NCBI RefSeq assembly: GCF_030525755.1
Contig: NZ_JAUNEC010000036.1
Span: 1 to 17,572 of the forward strand
Reading direction: 5' to 3'
Length of the DNA: 17,572 nucleotides
DNA from: Alysiella sp.
GTDB taxonomy: Bacteria; Pseudomonadota; Gammaproteobacteria; Burkholderiales; Neisseriaceae
In this document: one piece after another, positions 12,540 through 17,572 of the stretch
Position numbering within the stretch: position 1 is the first letter of the stretch
Layout: the number at the start of each line of letters is the position of its first letter
Position numbers and translations under genes: made by a program
Notes under the pieces: model-generated
Told to the model about the DNA's origin: nothing
Seen by the model: only the letters and a program-made list of their open reading frames with translations
The model's database searches: none

Positions 12540-13052
12540 ATGAAAAAGAAACTGAAATATTGGCTCAAACAAATCACGCAAACGCTGGCAATTTTGTTGA
12601 TTGTGAGCGTGGTAATGGACTGGTGGCGCAGCCCCAACGCGCCGATGAATGCAGCCGATGTGCCATTTCAAACCATTTATCAGAATAAAAACAATACTTT
12701 GGCAAATGCCAGCGCAAATCAAACTTTGGTTTTGTATTTTTGGGGAACATGGTGCAACATTTGCAAACACACTTCTCCCGCGATTGAAGATTTACACGCA
12801 AATGGTGTGCCTGTGTTGGGCGTGGCATGGGGTTCAGGCAGCGATGAAAACATCAAACATTATTTAAACAACAATCATTTAAAATTTGACACCATTAACG
12901 ATGAAAATGGGCAACTGTCACAGCAATGGGGCGTGAAAGTTACCCCGACCATCATTTTGATTAAAAACGGTAAAGTGTTGCACAGCACCACAGGTTTGGC
13001 GAGTTATTGGGGCTTGAAAACGCGGCTGTGGCTTGCCAATTTGGCGCACTAA
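12540..13052 (+). CDS. Membrane-anchored thioredoxin-like protein (ScsD/TlpA-like)
   Basis: A 170-residue protein with a short basic N-terminus, one membrane helix at about 12-27 and a periplasmic thioredoxin fold. The redox motif is C72-N-I-C75 in FWGTWCNIC, and the cis-proline is in VTPT (P136). The order (MDWWRSPNAP after the helix, YFWGTWC, GVKVTPT, TTGLASYWGLKTRLW near the end) resembles Salmonella ScsD, which works with ScsB/ScsC in thiol chemistry and copper tolerance. Here it stands alone with no scsB, scsC or cytochrome biogenesis gene beside it, so the partner is unknown; a DsbD-type reductase elsewhere is a reasonable guess. The ribosome binding site AGGA (12531-12534) is well placed. 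Being related to ScsD is fairly sure; the copper link is not. Confidence 0.9.
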   Translation: MKKKLKYWLKQITQTLAILLIVSVVMDWWRSPNAPMNAADVPFQTIYQNKNNTLANASANQTLVLYFWGTWCNICKHTSPAIEDLHANGVPVLGVAWGSGSDENIKHYLNNNHLKFDTINDENGQLSQQWGVKVTPTIILIKNGKVLHSTTGLASYWGLKTRLWLANLAH

Positions 13053-13180
13053 ATGGTGATTTGGGGCGAGGTAGTACACACAAGAAGCTGCCTGAAAACG
13101 GTTGGCATCAGCACCTTACCTATATACAAGTCATTTATTTTCATGAAATTTTCAAGATTGTTATCCCACGCTCGCATTAA

Positions 13181-15721
13181 TTACAACATTTTTTTCAAAC
13201 GGTAAATCAAATCCAAAGCCTGTTTGGGTGTCAATTCATCTGGCTCTATACTCAATAATTCTTGTTCTACCACGCTTGCTGCAAGCGTTTCTTCGTTTTC
13301 AGGCAGCATGGGAGCGGCAAACAAATCAAGCTGACGTTCTGCTGCTTGGCTTTCCAATAAACCCAGTTGTTTTTGCGCTGTTTTAAGGGCGCGTGGTGGC
13401 AAACCTGCCAATTTGGCTACGGCAATGCCATAACTTTTTTCAGCGGCACCATGTTCTATTTGATGTAAAAAAACGATGTCTTGTCCTTGCTCCAATGCCG
13501 ATAAATGCATATTAAACGCACCTTGATGGTTTTCAGGCAGCTTGGTCAACTCAAAATAATGGGTTGCAAACAAACACAAGGCTTGATTGTTTTGTAAGAG
13601 ATGTAAGGCAATAGCGTGGGCAAGTGCCAAACCGTCAAAAGTGGACGTACCACGTCCTACTTCGTCCATCAGAACAAGACTTTGCTTGGTAGCATGATGC
13701 AAAATGTAGGCTGTTTCGCTCATTTCCACCATAAAAGTAGAACGATTGCTTGCCAAGTCATCTGATGCACCAATGCGCGTGAAAATTTGGTCTATTTCAC
13801 CAATCAAAGCATACTCGGCTGGCACAAAACTGCCTGTGTGCGCCAGCAACACAATCAAAGCAGTTTGGCGCATATAGGTGGATTTACCGCCCATATTGGG
13901 ACCTGTAATCAGGCACAGGCGATTTGTGGGTGCAAGTTGGGTGTGGTTAGCAGTAAAGCGTTGCACCTGTTTTTCCACAACAGGGTGGCGACCGTTCTGA
14001 ATGGTCAATGTGGGTGTATCGCTAAATTGCGGCATGGTGTAACGCTGTGTACGTGCTGTATTGGCAAAACTGCACAAAACGTCCAATGTGGCTGCCGCTT
14101 TCGCGCTGCGTTGGATTTGCGGTAACTGGGTTTGCAGTTGCGCCAAAATTTGCTCAAACAGCTGTTTTTCCAATGCGAGCGCGTTTTCTTGGGCAGCAAG
14201 AAATTGATCTTCAAAGGTTTTGAGTTCGGCTGTGATAAAGCGTTCGGCATTTTTCAGGGTTTGACGGCGGCGATAATCACTGGGAGCATGCTCGGCTTGG
14301 TTTTTAGAGAGTTCAATGTAAAAACCGTGTACGCGGTTGTATTCCACTTTTAAAGTGGAAAGCTGTGTGCGTTCGCGTTCGCGTATTTCCAAATCGCGTA
14401 AAAAATCATCACCATGTTCGTGCAGATGACGCAAATGGTCTAATTCAGCATGAAAACCATCGCGTATCACACCTCCGTCTTTGAGCCATACAGATGGTTC
14501 GTCTGCCAAAGCTGCTTGTAATTGTTCGGCAATGGGTAAAGTGGCTGGAAAACAACTGCCCAGAGTGTCCAATAAAGCACTTTCAGGCAGCTTGATTTTA
14601 GCCAATGCAAACAAACTCTCACGCAAAGCAGACAAATCGCGTGGGCGTGCTGAACCCAATGCAATGCGTGCGGCAATACGTTCAATATCAGCAGTATGTT
14701 TCAGGCTGCCTGAAACATCAGTAAAACCGTGTGTCAATAGGGCTGAAACAGCATTTAAACGCGCTTGAATGTGGTTTTTATTGCGTAAAGGGTGATGCAA
14801 CCATTGTGCCAATAAACGACTACCCATATGGGTAACACATTGGTCTAAAACAGAAAATAATGTGGGCGACTTTTTACCCGACAAGGTTGTTGTGATTTCC
14901 AAATTGCGCCGTGTGGCGGCATCTAGGGCGATGTATTGACCGTCGCTTTCCAACATCAGCGCGTCCATATGTGGCGGCAACACGGTTTGCGTGAGTTTCA
15001 GATAATTCAATAATGCCCCTGAAGCGGCAATGGCTGCTGGGTGTTCGTCCAAACTCAAACCAAAACCCAGTAAATCTTGACTGCCAAAATACTGCGTGAG
15101 CAATTTGAAAGCGGTATCGGAGGCAAATTGCCAGTTGTTTAAACGTGAAAGATTGATTTTAGGACAGTTTTCAGGCAGCCTGAAATCTTGGTCTGCCAAC
15201 AATTCGGCTGCCTGAATGCGTGCCAACTCATCTGCCAAACGGCGTGGGTCTATGATTTTGGTTTTGAACTCGCCATTTTCCAATGCTGCCCACGCTAATG
15301 CCGCTTGTTTTTTGCCCACAAAGACCGCCGCAATGCGATTGGCTTCTTTGTCTTCCAAAAATGCGCTGTCGGTTAAAGTGCCAGGCGTAACAATGCGTGC
15401 TACTTTGCGTTCCACGACTTTACCCACGCCCACTTCACCAACCTGCTCACAAATCGCCACGCTTTTACCCAATTTGACCAATTTTGCCAAATGCTGTTCC
15501 ACCGCGTGATACGGCACACCTGCCATTTTGATGGGTTCGCCCAAATGTTGCCCACGTGTGGTCAGCGTGATACCCAATAATGCGGCTGCTTCGGCAGCAT
15601 CATCAAAAAACAGTTCATAAAAATCGCCCATGCGGTAAAACACCAGCTTATCGGTGTGTTCGGCTTTGATGGAAAGATATTGTTGCATCATGGGAGATGG
15701 GGCTTTGACTGCGGCAGACAT
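13181..15721 (-). CDS. mutS: DNA mismatch repair protein MutS
   Basis: Mismatch sensor and ATPase that starts methyl-independent or MutL-driven repair. The 846-residue product has the N-terminal mismatch-binding domain with the F-x-E motif (F34, E36 in MGDFYE), connector, core, clamp (about 440-540), and ATPase: Walker A GPNMGGKST (607-615), GASDDLASNRSTFMVEM (651-667), Walker B LMDEVGRGTS (684-693) and FATHYFEL (718-725). Length is normal for MutS1. The start at 15721 is followed closely by MMQQYL, as in other MutS proteins; the ribosome binding site is weak. The gene carries two exact and several near DUS copies, several read as LPE loops (residues 182-184, 378-380, 728-730, 806-808). It lies behind lpdA on the same strand, with a DUS-pair hairpin between, so it probably has its own promoter, which I could not identify. 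Confidence 0.98.
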   Translation of the reverse strand: MSAAVKAPSPMMQQYLSIKAEHTDKLVFYRMGDFYELFFDDAAEAAALLGITLTTRGQHLGEPIKMAGVPYHAVEQHLAKLVKLGKSVAICEQVGEVGVGKVVERKVARIVTPGTLTDSAFLEDKEANRIAAVFVGKKQAALAWAALENGEFKTKIIDPRRLADELARIQAAELLADQDFRLPENCPKINLSRLNNWQFASDTAFKLLTQYFGSQDLLGFGLSLDEHPAAIAASGALLNYLKLTQTVLPPHMDALMLESDGQYIALDAATRRNLEITTTLSGKKSPTLFSVLDQCVTHMGSRLLAQWLHHPLRNKNHIQARLNAVSALLTHGFTDVSGSLKHTADIERIAARIALGSARPRDLSALRESLFALAKIKLPESALLDTLGSCFPATLPIAEQLQAALADEPSVWLKDGGVIRDGFHAELDHLRHLHEHGDDFLRDLEIRERERTQLSTLKVEYNRVHGFYIELSKNQAEHAPSDYRRRQTLKNAERFITAELKTFEDQFLAAQENALALEKQLFEQILAQLQTQLPQIQRSAKAAATLDVLCSFANTARTQRYTMPQFSDTPTLTIQNGRHPVVEKQVQRFTANHTQLAPTNRLCLITGPNMGGKSTYMRQTALIVLLAHTGSFVPAEYALIGEIDQIFTRIGASDDLASNRSTFMVEMSETAYILHHATKQSLVLMDEVGRGTSTFDGLALAHAIALHLLQNNQALCLFATHYFELTKLPENHQGAFNMHLSALEQGQDIVFLHQIEHGAAEKSYGIAVAKLAGLPPRALKTAQKQLGLLESQAAERQLDLFAAPMLPENEETLAASVVEQELLSIEPDELTPKQALDLIYRLKKML
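14703..14714 (+). repeat. DNA uptake sequence (simDUS) inside mutS
   Basis: Exact copy in an odd palindrome; the coding strand reads VSGSLK (residues 336-341). Confidence 0.9.
15170..15181 (-). repeat. DNA uptake sequence (simDUS) inside mutS
   Basis: Exact copy on the coding strand, in frame as RLPE (residues 181-184). The 15-mer 15170-15184 also contains the kingDUS form on the plus strand. Confidence 0.9.
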
Positions 15722-15743
15722 AAAGGCTTTCAGAAAAAATTTG

Positions 15744-15771
15744 AGGCTGCCTGAAAGGTTTCAGGCAGCTT
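15744..15771 (-). terminator. DUS-pair terminator between lpdA and mutS
   Basis: Arms 15744-15756 and 15759-15771 pair over 13 positions with one G-U, around GG. On the minus strand the stem is followed by CAAA and six Ts, a plausible intrinsic terminator for lpdA lying 22 bp before the mutS start. Confidence 0.65.
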
Positions 15772-15795
15772 GGTCGTTGCAATGTGATTGATGTT

Positions 15796-15835
15796 TCAGG
15801 CAGCTTCTTCGTTCTGTGTGAAATAAACTGCCTGA
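15796..15835. terminator. Second weaker DUS-derived hairpin after lpdA
   Basis: TCAGGCAG (15796-15803) pairs with CTGCCTGA (15828-15835) across a 24-nt loop. Six Ts follow on the plus strand, so the structure looks best for plus-strand termination although no plus-strand gene is present. On the minus strand it is 12 bp past the lpdA stop. Confidence 0.35.
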
Positions 15836-15847
15836 TTTTTTAACCCA

Positions 15848-17572
15848 TTACTTTTTCTTGCGTTGTGGCGGCAAATCGGTGCAAACACCCAAAGCCACTT
15901 CTGCCGCCATGCCAATGCTTTCGCCCAAAGTGGGGTGCGGGTGAATGGTTTTGCCGATGTCTTCCGCATCGCAACCCATTTCAATCGCCAAACAAATTTC
16001 GCCAATCATGTCGCCAGCGTGTGTGCCAACAATGCCACCGCCAATAATGCGACCCGTTTCCGCGTCAAAAATCAGTTTGGTAAAGCCTTCATCGCGACCG
16101 TTGGCAATCGCGCGACCGCTTGCCGCCCATGGGAACACGGATTTGGTGATTTTAATGCCATCGCGTTTGGCGATTTCTTCGGTAACGCCCACCCAAGCCA
16201 CTTCGGGGTCGGTGTAAGCCACACCAGGAATCACGCGCGCGTCAAAATAGGCTTTGTGTCCCGCGCAATTTTCGGCAGCAACGTGTCCTTCATGCACCGC
16301 TTTGTGCGCCAACATCGGTTGTCCGACCACATCGCCAATCGCATAAATGTGTGGCACATTGGTGCGTTGTTGCTTGTCCACTTCAATGAAACCGCGTTCG
16401 GTAACGGCAACACCTGCGTTTTCCGCGCCACACAGTTTGCCATTCGGTGCGCGACCTGCTGCAACCAACACCAAATCGTATTTTTGCGGCTCTTTAGGGG
16501 CTTTTTCGCCTTCAAAGGTAACGTAAATGCCGTCTTCTTTGGCTTCTACGGCAACGGTTTTGGTGTTGGTCATGATGTTGTCAAAGCGATGGGCGTTCAT
16601 TTTTTCCCACACTTTAACCAAATCGCGGTCTGCGCCTTGCATTAAGCCGTCCATCATTTCCACCACGTCCAAGCGCGCGCCCAAGGTGCTGTACACCGTA
16701 CCCATTTCCAAACCAATGATGCCGCCGCCGATGACCAACATTTTTTCAGGCAGCTTGCCGTTTTGCGTACGCAATTCCAACGCGCCTGTGCTGTCCACAA
16801 TGCGTGGGTCTTTGGGAATAAAGGGCAAATTCACCACGCGGCTGCCCACGGCAATAATCGCGTTTTTGAATTGCACGGTTTTTTTCGCGCCTGTTTCGCT
16901 GGCGTGTTCGTATTGTGTGGATTCGGTTAAAGCCACTTCAATGTGGTTTGCGCCCACAAATTTGCCAAAACCTTGAATCAAATCCACTTTACGCGCTTTT
17001 GCCATGCCAGCCAAGCCGCCAGTCAATTTGCCAATGACTTTTTCTTTGTAGCCGCGTAATTGGTCAATGTCAATTTCTGGCTCGGGGTATTTGATGCCGT
17101 TTGCCGCCAAATGTTTCACTTCGTCAATCACCGCCGCGTTGTGCAACAGGGCTTTGGACGGAATGCAACCCACGTTCAAGCACACGCCACCCAAAGTGCT
17201 GTATTGCTCCACAATCGCCACTTTCAAGCCTTCGTCTGCGGCAGCAAAGGCAGCAGAATAGCCACCTGGCCCGCCACCCAATACCACCACATCGTATTCT
17301 GCGTCTGCGCTGCCTGAAAAGCTGGCGGCTTGCGGTGCAGGGGTTTCTTGTTTGGTTTCAACGGGTTTGGGGGATTCAGGCTGCTTGGTTTCGCTTGCAC
17401 CTGCGGCTTCCACAAGGGCAATCACGCCGCCTTCGGAGATTTTGTCGCCCACTTTCACTTTCACTTCTTTAATCACACCAGCGTGGGTGGCTGGCACGTC
17501 CATGGTGGCTTTATCGGTTTCCAAAGTGATTAAAGTTTGTTCCAATTCAACGGTATCGCCCACTTTGATTTC
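15848..17572 (-). CDS. lpdA: Dihydrolipoyl dehydrogenase with N-terminal lipoyl domain (5' cut by window)
   Basis: FAD-dependent E3 subunit that reoxidises dihydrolipoamide of 2-oxoacid dehydrogenase complexes with NAD+. The frame is open to the window edge, so the 574 visible residues lack the true start; compared with meningococcal P64K, about 25 residues are missing. The internal GTG at 17563 is not the start. Visible parts in order: lipoyl domain with the lipoylated lysine in ETDKATMDVP (visible residue 21), a Pro/Lys/Glu/Ala-rich hinge (about 55-86), the FAD loop GGGPGGYSAA, the redox disulfide in GGVCLNVGCIPSK, the NAD loop GGGIIGLEMG, and the active-site HPHPTLGES near the C-terminus. 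An E3 carrying its own lipoyl domain is typical of Neisseria and some other beta-proteobacteria. Further pyruvate dehydrogenase genes would be expected upstream, beyond the window. Confidence 0.97.
   Translation of the reverse strand, partial: EIKVGDTVELEQTLITLETDKATMDVPATHAGVIKEVKVKVGDKISEGGVIALVEAAGASETKQPESPKPVETKQETPAPQAASFSGSADAEYDVVVLGGGPGGYSAAFAAADEGLKVAIVEQYSTLGGVCLNVGCIPSKALLHNAAVIDEVKHLAANGIKYPEPEIDIDQLRGYKEKVIGKLTGGLAGMAKARKVDLIQGFGKFVGANHIEVALTESTQYEHASETGAKKTVQFKNAIIAVGSRVVNLPFIPKDPRIVDSTGALELRTQNGKLPEKMLVIGGGIIGLEMGTVYSTLGARLDVVEMMDGLMQGADRDLVKVWEKMNAHRFDNIMTNTKTVAVEAKEDGIYVTFEGEKAPKEPQKYDLVLVAAGRAPNGKLCGAENAGVAVTERGFIEVDKQQRTNVPHIYAIGDVVGQPMLAHKAVHEGHVAAENCAGHKAYFDARVIPGVAYTDPEVAWVGVTEEIAKRDGIKITKSVFPWAASGRAIANGRDEGFTKLIFDAETGRIIGGGIVGTHAGDMIGEICLAIEMGCDAEDIGKTIHPHPTLGESIGMAAEVALGVCTDLPPQRKKK

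Noticed and set aside
13139..13148. TTTCATGAAA palindrome near the mutS end as a terminator
   Set aside because: It is only 10 bp and A+T-rich, with no loop and no T-tract in the mutS direction.
15863..16976. Long plus-strand open frames (up to 260 codons) antisense to lpdA
   Set aside because: They are shadows of lpdA; their Asn, His and Phe-rich content is typical of antisense translation.
17561..17563. GTG as the start codon of lpdA
   Set aside because: The frame stays open to the window edge, and the lipoyl domain needs its N-terminal strands, which lie beyond the window.
1..17572. Frequent 12-mer repeats as a possible CRISPR array or mobile-element signature
   Set aside because: The copies are dispersed, in both orientations, without regular spacers or flanking duplications, and match a known uptake sequence dialect.

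Overview
The window looks like a chromosomal segment of a Neisseriaceae bacterium. Two things point there. First, the DNA carries many copies of the 12-mer AGGCTGCCTGAA and its reverse complement: 18 exact copies counted by eye, plus a larger number of one- or two-mismatch versions. This is the DNA uptake sequence (DUS) dialect known as AG-simDUS, described from Simonsiella muelleri and relatives. Second, several proteins resemble meningococcal counterparts from memory, such as dihydrolipoyl dehydrogenase with an N-terminal lipoyl domain, RsmG and PurK. Base composition is moderately A+T-rich. I would place it in the Simonsiella/Alysiella neighbourhood, but the genus is not proven from sequence alone.

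Layout. 1-72: last codons of a plus-strand gene. 148-5502 (all minus): purK, a short sbmA-like transporter, a large duplicated lipoprotein and dnaJ; dnaJ appears to have its own sigma-32 type promoter. 5832-8612 (plus): quiC (3-dehydroshikimate dehydratase fused to an HPPD-like domain), then a lipoprotein with a SnoaL/CaMKII-association-like domain. 8694-10098 (minus): rsmG-parA operon, convergent with the lipoprotein across a perfect DUS-pair terminator. 10099-11310: a loosely packed stretch with a two-TM hypothetical protein (minus), a doubtful 60-codon ORF and an orphan sigma-70-like promoter on the plus strand. 11296-12423 (minus): dapE, divergent from an ScsD-like membrane thioredoxin (12540-13052, plus). 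13181-17572 (minus): mutS, and lpdA cut off at its 5' end by the window edge.

Most genes are housekeeping: purine synthesis, lysine/peptidoglycan precursor synthesis, pyruvate or 2-oxoacid dehydrogenase, chaperone, mismatch repair, rRNA methylation and chromosome segregation. I see no mobile element, CRISPR array, tRNA or rRNA, and no clear new defence or biosynthetic system. The points most worth a second look are: the lipoprotein built from two copies of the same two-domain module; the SbmA homologue that seems to lack exactly the first two membrane segments; the sigma-32 promoter in front of dnaJ; the way DUS copies have been absorbed into proteins as LPE loops and into terminators; and the unexplained promoter at 11087-11114.
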